From positions 1 through 64,000 of IMG/VR virus record IMGVR_UViG_3300028908_000009: a stretch of DNA of 64,000 nucleotides; one strand, written 5' to 3'. The notes below the pieces were generated by a model that was given only the letters and a program-made list of their open reading frames with translations, made no database searches and had not been told where the DNA came from. Origin of the DNA: a virus. This document shows, piece by piece, positions 27,334 to 35,552 of the stretch (position 1 is the first letter of the stretch; each line of letters begins with the position of its first letter). The position numbers and the translations under genes are program-made.

Positions 27334-27966
27334 CTACTCCATCACCTCCGGGCCGAGCTCGAACAGCGGCAGGGCGATCCGGGGCGTGCCGGCGCTGTCG
27401 ATCACGAGCAGGTCCACGGCCACGCGCCCCGAATCGACCCAGCCTCGGAAGGAACCGCCCGAGCCGGTCAGGAGGTAGTGAAGGGAGGACGCATTGTCCC
27501 CCACGGGGTCCGTGTAGATCGTGACGTCGGACCCGTCCCACGCCGGTTGCGCGGTCGGGTCCGAGGCCGTGTCCGCTCCGAGGCACAGGACCCAGTCCCC
27601 CTCCGAGGCGCTGATCGCCGAGGACAGGTTGAGCTGGACCGTGCCGGTGGCCGAGTCCGGGTCGGTCGCCTCGTTCGTACCGAAGGAGGCGATCTTGCGG
27701 ATCCGGTTCATGTTCGGGATGAAGAGGGAGGAGGAGCCGTAGTCCGTCTTCTCGCAGAGGATGACGTAGTCGTTCGCGGCGAACTCCGCGTAGCTGCCGA
27801 CCGGCAGGGCGGTTGCCTCGGAGACGTCCGAGGCCACGGCCGAGCCGAGCTGGTAGGGGTAGACCCGCCAGCCCGAGCGGGCGTAGAAGGTCTGCCACGG
27901 CCCCGGGGTGGCGATCGTTCCCCGGAGCAGGGGGAGGGAGATCAGGCCGGCGAACAGGGGAGCCAT
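27334..27966 (-). CDS. virion-associated hypothetical protein
   Basis: The protein is 210 residues. It starts with a hydrophobic stretch (PLFAGLISLPLLRG) that might be a signal or simply a buried strand, then is rich in Ser, Ala, Asp and Gly with alternating hydrophobics that suggest beta structure. It sits between the adaptor gene and the fibre gene with two- and four-base spacings, so a tail or fibre-attachment role is plausible. No family recognised. Confidence 0.55.
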   Translation of the reverse strand: MAPLFAGLISLPLLRGTIATPGPWQTFYARSGWRVYPYQLGSAVASDVSEATALPVGSYAEFAANDYVILCEKTDYGSSSLFIPNMNRIRKIASFGTNEATDPDSATGTVQLNLSSAISASEGDWVLCLGADTASDPTAQPAWDGSDVTIYTDPVGDNASSLHYLLTGSGGSFRGWVDSGRVAVDLLVIDSAGTPRIALPLFELGPEVME

Positions 27967-27968
27967 CG

Positions 27969-28760
27969 TCAGATCCTCACCGTGTAGGTCGTGTCAGGCC
28001 GCCCAGCGAGGTTCCAGGAGCGGGAGACCTCCATCGGGATGATGCCGCTGTCCGTCACGCGGTCGATCCGGGCGGCGGCCTGGCGGGCCCCCCGGAGGGC
28101 CTCCTGGAAGTCCCGCCAGAAGGTGGCGACGACCGCCGGGTTGTCCCGGTGCTTCCGCTTCACCACGAAGTATTCCCCGCCCGCGACCAGGGCCTCCCGC
28201 ATCTCGGGCGTGAGGAAGAGGGTGTCCTGGCTCCCGAACGCCGCCACGCGCCGGAAGTAGGGAATCTCGATCCGCCGGACCGTGTCCCCGTCGATCGGTG
28301 GCCAGAGATGGACCTCGTCGTCCTCCGGGGAGGCGATGGAGAGCAGCTCCGGGATTCCCGAGGCCGAGGAGGTGTTCCGGCTCGTGTAGCTGCGGAAGAG
28401 GAACCAGGGGGCCCAGGCCGGGAACTTCACGACGTTCCCGTCCTCGTCGTAGACCTTCGCTCCCCGTGCCGGCCAGGCCCAGTCGTCCGGCAGGGAAAGG
28501 ACCTCCGCGTCGTCGGTGAACTCGGTCTCGCCGGGAGAAGAAGCGGCGTAGGTCCAGGTCGCCACCGTGCGGGCCGAGAGCCAGATGCCGGCCGCGTTCA
28601 TCCGGGCGGCGGCCCGGTGGAGACAGGCCATCGCCTCCTGCCGGGCCAGGGGGTTGTCCTGTTGCCCCAGCAGGGCGGCCACCTCCGAGACGATGGCGTC
28701 AACCGGCTCCAGGTTCGGGGCCGTCCCCTCCGGGGGCGTCGGGGTCAGGCGATCGCTCAT
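27969..28760 (-). CDS. head-tail adaptor / connector protein
   Basis: The protein is 263 residues. An N-terminal helical part (residues ~20-60, ARQEAMACLHRAAARMNAAG) is followed by LPDDWAWP and a strand-rich middle. A C-terminal helical region comes last. This pattern is that of podoviral adaptor proteins that dock under the portal. It lies downstream of the capsid gene and upstream of the fibre. Its start overlaps the end of the glycosyltransferase gene by 62 bases; ATG at 28760 was kept because GGAGG precedes it. Confidence 0.55.
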   Translation of the reverse strand: MSDRLTPTPPEGTAPNLEPVDAIVSEVAALLGQQDNPLARQEAMACLHRAAARMNAAGIWLSARTVATWTYAASSPGETEFTDDAEVLSLPDDWAWPARGAKVYDEDGNVVKFPAWAPWFLFRSYTSRNTSSASGIPELLSIASPEDDEVHLWPPIDGDTVRRIEIPYFRRVAAFGSQDTLFLTPEMREALVAGGEYFVVKRKHRDNPAVVATFWRDFQEALRGARQAAARIDRVTDSGIIPMEVSRSWNLAGRPDTTYTVRI

Positions 28761-29883
28761 CGGGCAGCGCCTCCGCGTCCTCCCGCCCGGTGATCTTCGG
28801 ACGGCTGCGGACGTCCTCGATCACATCTTCCCACACGGAGGCGAGGTGGTCCACGGTGGCGGTGTCCAGCACGAACTGCCGGGCCCGGCGCACCAGCGGC
28901 TCCAGGAGCGCCGGGTCGGTGGCGAGGTCCCGGAGGGTGTCGTGCCAGGCCGATGGGGTGTTCGGGATCGTGACGGCCACGTCGGACGGCAGCTCGGCGT
29001 AGGGCCCCACCCGGCTGGCGAGGAAGGGAATCCCCTGGACGGTGGCCTCTAGGAACTTGATGGAGGACTTCGCCAGGTTGTAGGGGTGCTCCGCCAGCGG
29101 GGCGATCGCCAGGTCGAACCCGCCCCAGGCCACGGCGGCGGGGTAGTCCTCGAAGGGCACCCAGGGGCAGAGGATCACCCGGCCCGGGTGCCGGCGGCGG
29201 AGGTCGTGCAGCCACTTCGGGATCGAGCCGAAGCAGACGAGGCGGACCGGTCGCGGGGGGTTCTCCAGGAACCGCTCCAGCCCCGGCCGGGCGACGTCCA
29301 TGTCCCCGTAGTGCCCCCCGGCACCCCCGTAGAAGATTCGGAAGGCGGGGTCGTTCCGGCGCTCCGGGTCCACCGGCAGCCCGGTCCAGTCGGCCGGGTC
29401 GATCATGTTCGGGACCACCCGGATCGCGTGGCAGCGGGAGCGGAAGCGGTCGGCCAGGGCCCGGGTCGTGACGGTGGTCAGCTCGGCCCACATCAGGTGC
29501 CAGAGGCCCGTCTCGTAGCACTTCTGGCCCGGGTTGTAGTGCTTCCGCCCGGGGTTCCAGGGGGGCACCTGGAGGAAGTCGTCGTCGAAGTCCACGATCA
29601 TCCGGCCGTCCGGGATCCTGTGCCGCAGGCCGACCAGGAAGCCCAGCCGGCCCGGGTCGATCTCCCGGTCAACCACCACCACGTCGTGGTTCGCCGCCTG
29701 CTCCGCCACCCAGGCGGCGCGCTCTTCCGGCGTCCGCCCCCAGGTACGGGACCAGGGGCGGTCCTCCCGCCAGGTGACGGGCCAGCCGGCCCGGGAGAGC
29801 GCCCGGGCCGGCACCCACTGCCGGTAGTAGCCCACCGCCGTCTGCTGGCGGTGGAGGAAGAGTACCCGGGGCCGGTCCGCCAC
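28699..29883 (-). CDS. glycosyltransferase, GT-B fold (GT4-like)
   Basis: The protein is 394 residues with a GTG start at 29883. The first half shows a Rossmann-like domain (VLFLHRQQTAVGYYR, later DVVVVDREID and IVDFDDDF). The second half has the donor-binding pattern FDLAIAPLAEHPYNLAKSSI followed by KFLEATVQGIPFLAS, typical of GT4 enzymes in which the Glu binds the sugar nucleotide. It would transfer a sugar from an NDP-sugar to an acceptor that cannot be read from sequence. Two GT-A enzymes lie just upstream in the same operon. The gene is embedded in the structural module, so a virion protein or a host surface glycan may be the acceptor. Confidence 0.75.
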   Translation of the reverse strand: MADRPRVLFLHRQQTAVGYYRQWVPARALSRAGWPVTWREDRPWSRTWGRTPEERAAWVAEQAANHDVVVVDREIDPGRLGFLVGLRHRIPDGRMIVDFDDDFLQVPPWNPGRKHYNPGQKCYETGLWHLMWAELTTVTTRALADRFRSRCHAIRVVPNMIDPADWTGLPVDPERRNDPAFRIFYGGAGGHYGDMDVARPGLERFLENPPRPVRLVCFGSIPKWLHDLRRRHPGRVILCPWVPFEDYPAAVAWGGFDLAIAPLAEHPYNLAKSSIKFLEATVQGIPFLASRVGPYAELPSDVAVTIPNTPSAWHDTLRDLATDPALLEPLVRRARQFVLDTATVDHLASVWEDVIEDVRSRPKITGREDAEALPDERSPDPDAPGGDGPEPGAG

Positions 29884-29886
29884 GGC

Positions 29887-30072
29887 TCAGCCCTTCTTCG
29901 CGCGCTTCTTCCTCGGGCGGGCCTCGTCCTCGGCGGCAAGGCCGTCCACCACGTCGGACAGCTTGTGGGCCATCTCGATCAGCCCGTCGGCCATCGCCTG
30001 GAGCTTGTCAGCCTTCTTCGCCAGGCGAACGATCTGGTTGTTCAGCTTGCGGATCATCTGCTTCTTCGTCAT
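29887..30072 (-). CDS. small coiled-coil protein
   Basis: The protein is 61 residues: a helical heptad-like stretch (IRKLNNQIVRLAKKADKLQAM) and a basic C terminus. ATG at 30072 follows GGAGGACC, a good ribosome site. It overlaps the preceding gene's end by 65 bases as the sequence stands, longer than usual here, which may reflect an indel in that gene. Function unknown. Confidence 0.5.
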   Translation of the reverse strand: MTKKQMIRKLNNQIVRLAKKADKLQAMADGLIEMAHKLSDVVDGLAAEDEARPRKKRAKKG

Positions 30073-30679
30073 TCGTCGGTCCTCCCGTCGTTCCCGACTC
30101 CTCCCTCCGCCTGGACTCCAGCAGGTCGAGCGCCTTCGCCGGATCGTCCAGCAGCGGGCCGGTGTCGGGAAGGAAAAGGTTGAACTGGGACAGGAACTGG
30201 GGCGTGAAGAGCCAGGACGTCCGGGGATCGGGCAGCCCCGGCACCTGGCCGTCGAACGACCCGGCGATCTCCCGCACGAGCTTCGGCCCGATGCGGCCGG
30301 TGAGGTCCCGCAGGTGGATCCTCACGCCGGCGGCCCGGAAGCCGAGCAGGTTGTCGGGGGAGAGCACCCGCCACAGGGGCGGCATGAAGATCGGCGCGTA
30401 GCCCATCTCCACCGCCCGCCGGGCCCGGGCCTCCGCCTCCTCCGCCGGCCAGGGCAGCACCTCCCACGGGGCCCCGGCCCAGCCGTAGATCCCCCACCGG
30501 ATCCAGGAGGGGGACGACGGCGGGCGGCCGGCCAGACGCGGCGGCATGTAGACCGTCACCGCGAAGTTCGGGAACTGGGCGTGCAGCGGGGTGAAGAAGT
30601 CCTCGACCTCCGCGAAGGAGGCCCCGCCGATGGCCCATACGCAGGCCGGGCGGACTACGTTCGCGTCGGATCGATCCAC
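30008..30679 (-). CDS. unknown protein in the glycosyltransferase cluster
   Basis: The protein is about 223 residues. No early ATG exists; GTG at 30679, after GGGAG, gives a start overlapping the previous gene by 25 bases. The readable core (ACVWAIGGASFAEVEDFF, YAPIFMPPLWRVLSPDN, VRIHLRDLTGRIGPKLV) looks like a genuine globular protein. No known domain is recognised. The last ~20 codons look like a shadow frame. A one-base shift near 30080 would instead end the gene in TDE-stop with an ATGA overlap to the next gene, so an indel is suspected. It may work with the three glycosyltransferases. Confidence 0.5.
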   Translation of the reverse strand: MDRSDANVVRPACVWAIGGASFAEVEDFFTPLHAQFPNFAVTVYMPPRLAGRPPSSPSWIRWGIYGWAGAPWEVLPWPAEEAEARARRAVEMGYAPIFMPPLWRVLSPDNLLGFRAAGVRIHLRDLTGRIGPKLVREIAGSFDGQVPGLPDPRTSWLFTPQFLSQFNLFLPDTGPLLDDPAKALDLLESRRREESGTTGGPTNDEEADDPQAEQPDRSPGEEG

Positions 30680-31386
30680 GGCCAGTAGGCTCCCATCCGG
30701 CGCAGGTGGGCCTCCGCCGGCGAGTCCTGCGCCTCCAGCCGGTCGGTCGGGTGGAGGACGCGGATGTTGGGGAATCGGACCTGGAGCCCGCCCACCCGCT
30801 CCAGGTAGGCGGCCAGCGACTCGGGATCCCCGCGCCGCCGGGGGGCCTCCAGGTCGGGAGAGTAGCCGGCCAGCAGGGCCACCGGGTGGAGCCGGCAGGC
30901 CCCTCCCAGCCGGGCCATCAGCTCCGCCGGGAACCGCTGCCCCACCCGCAGGACCCCGACGGGCTGGAGCGGGTTCCGCAGGCCGACGACCTTCGGGGCG
31001 GCCACGATCCGGTCCACCGGGTCGCCCGCCCGCTCCCGCAGCTCCTCGACCTGCGCGACCATCTTCTTCAGCCACCGCTTCGTGCGGAAACGCACGTCGT
31101 CGTCCAGCCGGAGCAGCCAGCGGTAGCCCCCCTGCCGGGCGAGGGCCAGGGCCTCCGCCGTGGCGTGGTGCTGGCCCCGGTTCTCCGGCCACTCGACCAG
31201 GTGCTGGATCCCCGTCCGGTCCGGCTGGTGGAGCAGCTCCCGGGCGACGGCCACCTGGCGGGGCGAGGCTCCCGACAGCACCACCAGCCAGTCGAACCAC
31301 GTCCCGGCCGTCCCCCGGGCCTGTCGCACCAGCCCGCGAAGGAAGGACCGGTCCCCGTGGGTGACGGTGAAGGCCAGGATGCTCAC
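30655..31386 (-). CDS. glycosyltransferase, GT-A fold (GT2-like)
   Basis: The protein is 243 residues. GTG at 31386 forms a GTGA overlap with the stop of the preceding glycosyltransferase; the longer frame is shadow. It has the GT2 start (SILAFTVTHGDRSFL), a WPENRGQHHATAEAL acceptor/nucleotide loop and the metal-binding LLRLDDDVRF near residue 97. GT2 enzymes use an NDP-sugar and a divalent metal. It is coupled to its neighbours, suggesting they act on the same glycan. Confidence 0.75.
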   Translation of the reverse strand: MSILAFTVTHGDRSFLRGLVRQARGTAGTWFDWLVVLSGASPRQVAVARELLHQPDRTGIQHLVEWPENRGQHHATAEALALARQGGYRWLLRLDDDVRFRTKRWLKKMVAQVEELRERAGDPVDRIVAAPKVVGLRNPLQPVGVLRVGQRFPAELMARLGGACRLHPVALLAGYSPDLEAPRRRGDPESLAAYLERVGGLQVRFPNIRVLHPTDRLEAQDSPAEAHLRRMGAYWPWIDPTRT

Positions 31387-32180
31387 CGGCCCGTCCCTCC
31401 CTCGGCGTCGTCCAGCGGCGGCAGGTTCGACGGGGGCTTCGGCAACTGGACCGGCTCCCACCGGCGGGTGAGCTGGAGGTTGCAGCCGTGCCAGTGATAG
31501 ATGTTCGTCGCGGCATCGACCGCCGCCCCGGCGAGCCCGTCCAGCGTGGCGAGCCGGACCACCAGGTCCCAGTCGCCGAACCGCATCATCTCCGGGTTGA
31601 AGACGTGCCCGTCCCGGTAGTTGAGCCGGAAGAGCGCCCCCTTCGAGACGATCATGTCCCCCGAATCGACGAAGTTGTGCGTCGGGCCGAGGAAGAGCCG
31701 CCGGACGTTCTCCGGGGTCCAGGGCACGAGCGGCGACGGACCCTCCGGCAGGCCGGACGGCAGGAGGCCCTGGTCCTCCCGCACGTACCGCCGGCGCGTG
31801 TAGGCGAGGGCCGGCCGCTGGGAGCCCGCCACGGCCCGGAGGAGGACCTCCAGGTGGTTCGGCTCCCACTCGTTGTCCGCGTCGAGGAAGGCGATCCAGG
31901 GGGCGCTGGACCAGGGGATCACCATGTTGCAGGGGATGGCGAAGTAGCCCGTGCGCTGCGGCGTGTAGGTGAAGCCGCCCACCAGGCCGTCGGGCTGCCC
32001 CACCGACTCCTCGAACTCCCGGATGCGGGGGCACTCGTCCGGCGAGCCATCGACGACGACGAACAGCTCGAAGTCGGAGCGGGGGACGGTCTGACCCAGG
32101 ACCGACTTCCAGGCCCGGGGAAGGAACTCGGCGTACGCCTCGTGGACGCGGAGGAGCACGCTGACGAGCGGGTCGTGCAT
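31383..32180 (-). CDS. glycosyltransferase, GT-A fold (GT2-like)
   Basis: The protein is 265 residues. It has the canonical GT2 layout: VSVLLRVHEAYAEFLPRAW at the start, then FELFVVVDGS, then the metal-binding WIAFLDADNEWEP near residue 98. The acceptor-side part contains RFGDWDLVVRLA, where ED/GDWD-type motifs supply the catalytic base. It is the first of three glycosyltransferases read in one run after the capsid genes and overlaps the second by four bases. Substrate unknown. Confidence 0.8.
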   Translation of the reverse strand: MHDPLVSVLLRVHEAYAEFLPRAWKSVLGQTVPRSDFELFVVVDGSPDECPRIREFEESVGQPDGLVGGFTYTPQRTGYFAIPCNMVIPWSSAPWIAFLDADNEWEPNHLEVLLRAVAGSQRPALAYTRRRYVREDQGLLPSGLPEGPSPLVPWTPENVRRLFLGPTHNFVDSGDMIVSKGALFRLNYRDGHVFNPEMMRFGDWDLVVRLATLDGLAGAAVDAATNIYHWHGCNLQLTRRWEPVQLPKPPSNLPPLDDAEGGTGR

Positions 32181-32232
32181 GGTCGCTCCGGTTTCCGCCG
32201 CCGGGGGGCGGCGCGCCAGGTGCCCGGGCGGA

Positions 32233-32649
32233 TCAGGTGATCACGCCCGAGGTCGGTGGAGCCGTCCGGCCCAGCAGCCGGAGCAGCTCCGGGTCGTTGC
32301 GGCGAAGGTAACCCTTCTGCCAGAGGGCGGCAAGGATGCTGCGCCACCCGCGCCGGATCTCGCCGCCCGTCCAGCGGCGGGCGTCCTCGTCGAACTGCCC
32401 CTCGACGATCGAGCGCTCGGGGATCCAGCCCAGCGGGATCGCCAGGCCGGGGAACACCCGCCGGGAGCCCGTGGCGATCCACAGGGAGCCCGCCGCCCCG
32501 AACCCGGTCGCCTGCCGGGTGCGAAGCAGGGACTCGCGGACGGAGACGCCGACGGAGATCCAGGGTGGCGCGAGGAACCGGTGGATGAGCCGCACCAGCT
32601 CCTCCATCGTCATCGCCCGCCCGGCCGAGGGGATGCCGAAGGCCGTCAT
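32233..32649 (-). CDS. hypothetical protein between capsid and glycosyltransferase genes
   Basis: The protein is 138 residues from ATG at 32649, which overlaps the previous stop as ATGA. It shows MTMEELVRLIHRFLAPPW and, towards the end, RGWRSILAALWQKGYLRRNDPELL, so it is largely helical and basic. It has no known motif. The start could also be ATG twelve codons in. It may be a head-completion protein, given its place near the capsid genes. Confidence 0.55.
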   Translation of the reverse strand: MTAFGIPSAGRAMTMEELVRLIHRFLAPPWISVGVSVRESLLRTRQATGFGAAGSLWIATGSRRVFPGLAIPLGWIPERSIVEGQFDEDARRWTGGEIRRGWRSILAALWQKGYLRRNDPELLRLLGRTAPPTSGVIT

Positions 32650-32837
32650 CCCCGGGCCGTGCCCCGTTCGCCCTCGCCCAGGTCGAGCGGACGGGTGTCC
32701 GCCGGCCGGGCCTCGGGCACCTTCCGCTCCGTTGACCACTCCCGGGGCCAGTCCACGGGCCGCCGGGTCCTCTCGTTCAGGCGCGTGACGTCCCGCTCCG
32801 GGGGCGTCGGCTGCCGCAGGTGCCGTCCGGTGGTCAT
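32646..32837 (-). CDS. small charged hypothetical protein
   Basis: The protein is 63 residues, rich in Arg, Pro and Glu, predicted disordered. ATG at 32837 follows CGAGGAGGC, and its stop overlaps the next start as ATGA. No function can be read from it. It lies just after the hairpin that follows the capsid genes in transcription order. Confidence 0.5.
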   Translation of the reverse strand: MTTGRHLRQPTPPERDVTRLNERTRRPVDWPREWSTERKVPEARPADTRPLDLGEGERGTARG

Positions 32838-32861
32838 GGTGCTGCCTCCTCGCGGTGAAAC

Positions 32862-32899
32862 GGGCCCCCGCAGCCGGGGAGAGGGAGCTGCGGGGGCCC
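32862..32899 (-). terminator. strong hairpin after the capsid genes
   Basis: A perfect 13-bp stem (GGGCCCCCGCAGC at 32862-32874 pairing with 32887-32899) with a 12-base loop lies between the 61-residue gene and the next gene of the minus-strand operon. In the minus-strand direction it is followed by GTTTC, a weak U-run. It probably trims or attenuates transcription after the highly expressed capsid gene. Confidence 0.5.
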
Positions 32900-32919
32900 A
32901 GGCGCGTGAGAGCGGGGTA

Positions 32920-33105
32920 TCAACCCCGGCCGGTGCCCTTGCTCTCCGCCGACAGGTCCACGCCGCTGCGGTTGACGACGCGGTCCGTCCCGTTGTTCGG
33001 CTTCTCGGGCCGGAAGGGCTTCTGGTTGGAGCCGGCCACCCCCCGTGGGTTGTGGGGCCGTGGGGCGGCGGGCCGACGGGCCTTCGCGTTTCCGACGCTG
33101 TTCAT
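32920..33105 (-). CDS. small hypothetical protein downstream of the major capsid
   Basis: The protein is 61 residues, basic and Asn/Pro-rich, with GGAGGCTGAACG before the ATG at 33105. It starts 30 bases after the major capsid gene and ends before the strong hairpin, so it is likely expressed at a level similar to the capsid. A capsid decoration or cement role is possible, but the sequence looks unstructured. Confidence 0.5.
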   Translation of the reverse strand: MNSVGNAKARRPAAPRPHNPRGVAGSNQKPFRPEKPNNGTDRVVNRSGVDLSAESKGTGRG

Positions 33106-33134
33106 CGTTCAGCCTCCTTTCCGTCGGCCCGTTA

Positions 33135-34163
33135 CTACGAGCCGTCGTAGAGGGACACGGCGTGCTTGAGCCGGGCCAGGCGGTGGTCCGCCGCCGGGGC
33201 GGCCACGACGCCGTAGTAGACCTTGACGCCGATGGTGCCCTGGAGGTTGACCGGGTCGCTGGTCCCCGCGGACCCCGGCGGGTGGTGGATCACCTGCACG
33301 CCCCCGCCCTCCTGGGTGATCGTGTAGTAGGCGTCGGGCGCGATGATGTAGGAGTAGGTCCCCTTGACGTTGGCCTCGAAGTCGGAGTCCGACGGCGAAG
33401 CCCCGCTGTCGAAGCACTTCACGTTGTTGGAGACGATGAACCGGATGCCGTAGAGCCGCCCGATCTCCCCACGGTAGATGTCGGAGGGGTCGGTATACTT
33501 GGCGATCTCCAGGAACCCGGTCTGCGCGGAGTCCGTCATCACGTCGTAGGCCACCAGGGGGTGGATGACGCAGACGAACGTCTCGTCCTCCCAGCGGGGG
33601 ACGTTCCACGAGTCCATCTTCGGGCCGATCTTGGCGATCTCGGCCCCGTCGAGGGTGTCGCTGGTGCCGACGGTCGAGTCGCTGCCGGCGATCATCTTGT
33701 TGGTCTCGGCCGTCGAGCTGATCTGGCCGATGGTGTAGTCGTCGATCCGCAGCGCCAGCTCGCGGACGAGGTTCTCCATCGCCCCGTCGGTGATGGAGGC
33801 GTGGGAGACCAGCATCGCCTTCTCGGTGTAGCCGATGGCACCGGCGAAGATCACCACCGAGCCCTCGATGCTGGACGCCGAGAGCTGTCCCGGGGTGATC
33901 GAGCCGTCCTCGGCGATCTGGCTGATGTTGGCGAAGCTGGAGTCGTAGGACGGCTGGTAGTCGGAGATGGTGTAGGGGGACCGCCAGCGCGGGATCTTCA
34001 CGTTCTCGTACCCGTGCGGGACGGTCACGTCGGTGCCGAACTGGCGGAAGTAGAGCGAGGACCACAGGCGGTCCCGCATGAAGTCCGCGTAGAACTTCGG
34101 GATGACGGAACTTCCGGGTCCGCCGAGCCCTACGCCGGTCGAACCGGCCTTGGTGATGGCCAT
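33135..34163 (-). CDS. major capsid protein, N4-gp56 family
   Basis: The protein is 342 residues. It has the N4-gp56 family pattern: an N-terminal region with VIPKFYADFMRDRLWSSLYFR, then VPHGYENVKIPRW, a helix region LVRELALRIDDYTIGQI, and strands around FVCVIHPLVAYDVM and GRLYGIRFIVSNNV. It has an HK97-like fold by family. ATG at 34163 follows AAGGAGGC. The scaffold gene lies just upstream and a small gene plus a strong hairpin just downstream, as expected for a highly expressed capsid gene. Confidence 0.9.
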   Translation of the reverse strand: MAITKAGSTGVGLGGPGSSVIPKFYADFMRDRLWSSLYFRQFGTDVTVPHGYENVKIPRWRSPYTISDYQPSYDSSFANISQIAEDGSITPGQLSASSIEGSVVIFAGAIGYTEKAMLVSHASITDGAMENLVRELALRIDDYTIGQISSTAETNKMIAGSDSTVGTSDTLDGAEIAKIGPKMDSWNVPRWEDETFVCVIHPLVAYDVMTDSAQTGFLEIAKYTDPSDIYRGEIGRLYGIRFIVSNNVKCFDSGASPSDSDFEANVKGTYSYIIAPDAYYTITQEGGGVQVIHHPPGSAGTSDPVNLQGTIGVKVYYGVVAAPAADHRLARLKHAVSLYDGS

Positions 34164-34212
34164 GAGTCAGTGCCTCCTTCGCGCCGGCCGCTGGCCGGGC
34201 GGGGAAGGCCCG

Positions 34213-35085
34213 TCAGGTGCTCTGCTCCCAGTCCATGTCGAACACGTCCGAGGGCTCCAGGCCCTGGGCGCGCAGGATCTGGTTGTAGACCTCCTGCGCC
34301 GCGTCGTAATACTGCCGCTGCTTGGCGAGCGGGGCGTTCCGAGCCTTCCGCATCAGTTCCTCGTAGCGGCGGTTCAGCTCGCCCAGCTCGTCGGTCGGCA
34401 TCGGCTCGTCTTCCGAGGACGAGGGGGTCTCCACGAGCGGCACCGTGTCGGGCGCTTGCTGGGGCACCGGGTTCTGCGCTGCCGGGGTTGACGCGGCCTG
34501 CTGGAGGGTCTGCGCTGCGGAGCCGCGAGCCGCCAGGCCCAGCCTCTCCGCCGCATCCAGGATGAACCGCGTCCGGTCCGGCTCGGGCAGTCGATTCGCT
34601 TCGGGGAACCGTTGCAGGATCTGCTGCTCCTGCTCCGGCGTGATGGACCAGGTGGCCCGGATCGCTTCGGCCGCGACCTGCGTCTGGATGACCTGCGGCA
34701 GGGCGCGCATCGCTTCGAGGAACTGCCCCATCGTCACCGGCTCGTTCGGATCGACGCCGGCGAAGGGGTCCTGCTGGGGTTGCTGCTGCTGGGCCTGGGC
34801 CGCCGGGGCGGCACCGGCCTGGAGGGCCCGGAGGCGGAGCTGGAACTCCGCCTGCTGCTGTTCGAGCTGGCGCTTGAGGTCGCCGATCGTCCGGGCCATT
34901 TCTCCGATCTGCTGCTTCAGGGCCAGCTCCTCGGCCGCCTTCTCCGGGGCCGCCGGGGGCGGCGTGGACTCCACGGAGGGCTGCTCGCTCCGGCCCGGCT
35001 GGACCTCCTTCGTGGTCGGTCGGGCCATGTTGATCTTCCTCTTCGGCTCGGAAGCCGGTCCCTGGTGCGGCGTCATCTCGGTCAT
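34213..35085 (-). CDS. scaffolding protein (head morphogenesis)
   Basis: The protein is 290 residues and acidic overall, with long Gln/Ala/Pro-rich and coiled-coil stretches (residues ~55-95, IGEMARTIGDLKRQLEQQQ). A helical C-terminal tail of the kind that contacts the capsid protein follows. It sits directly before the major capsid gene. Composition, size and position all fit a podoviral scaffold; there is no enzymatic motif. Confidence 0.7.
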   Translation of the reverse strand: MTEMTPHQGPASEPKRKINMARPTTKEVQPGRSEQPSVESTPPPAAPEKAAEELALKQQIGEMARTIGDLKRQLEQQQAEFQLRLRALQAGAAPAAQAQQQQPQQDPFAGVDPNEPVTMGQFLEAMRALPQVIQTQVAAEAIRATWSITPEQEQQILQRFPEANRLPEPDRTRFILDAAERLGLAARGSAAQTLQQAASTPAAQNPVPQQAPDTVPLVETPSSSEDEPMPTDELGELNRRYEELMRKARNAPLAKQRQYYDAAQEVYNQILRAQGLEPSDVFDMDWEQST

Positions 35086-35103
35086 GTCGCTCTTCCTCCT
35101 GGC

Positions 35104-35136
35104 GGGAACGCGGGTCCCTCGCGGTAGCGCGTTCCC
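35104..35136 (-). terminator. hairpin between portal-adjacent gene and scaffold gene
   Basis: A perfect 9-bp inverted repeat (GGGAACGCG at 35104-35112, CGCGTTCCC at 35128-35136) with a 15-base loop lies in the 63-base gap before the scaffold gene. No U-run follows. It may be a processing site or a weak terminator separating portal from capsid expression. Confidence 0.3.
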
Positions 35137-35148
35137 GTTCTCACGGTA

Positions 35149-35541
35149 TCACCGCCGTTCGCGCGGCGGCAAGGGTTGGGACTGCGGGCCGAGCGGCAGC
35201 ATCGCCACGCGGGCCTCGATCTCGCCGGGCAGGGCGAGGAGCGATTCGAGCAGGCCGATCGCCATCCGCAGCTCGTTCGCCCGGTCCCGCTCGCCGGGCC
35301 GGGGGGCGGCCCGGAGCTCGGCGAGGAGCCGGTCCCGCTTGCGGGCGAGGGCGGCCCGGAAGAACTTCCAGGCGGGGTTCCCCTCCATCTGGCGGAAGCC
35401 CAGCATCACGCGGTGCAGGTCTGCCGGCGAGGCGTGGACCTGCTCGACCCACGCCGACGGGTCGGGCGGCAGCCCCGCCAGGGCCTCGTCCAGCATCTTC
35501 ATCACGGCCTTGCGCCGGCGGCGGCGAAGGAACGACAGCAT
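35149..35541 (-). CDS. hypothetical protein following the portal gene
   Basis: The protein is 130 residues. ATG at 35541 follows GGAGGCC. It is basic and strongly helical (MLSFLRRRRRKAVMKMLDEAL at the start; RANELRMAIGLLESLLAL near the end). It has no recognised family. It comes directly after the portal gene and before the scaffold, a position often held by small head-assembly proteins. Confidence 0.6.
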   Translation of the reverse strand: MLSFLRRRRRKAVMKMLDEALAGLPPDPSAWVEQVHASPADLHRVMLGFRQMEGNPAWKFFRAALARKRDRLLAELRAAPRPGERDRANELRMAIGLLESLLALPGEIEARVAMLPLGPQSQPLPPRERR

Positions 35542-35552
35542 CGGGCCTCCCG

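Noticed and set aside
30069-30638. 189-codon minus-strand ORF in the glycosyltransferase cluster
   Set aside because: Shadow composition (Arg/Gly/Pro/Ala); the frame at 30008-30679 gives the natural protein.
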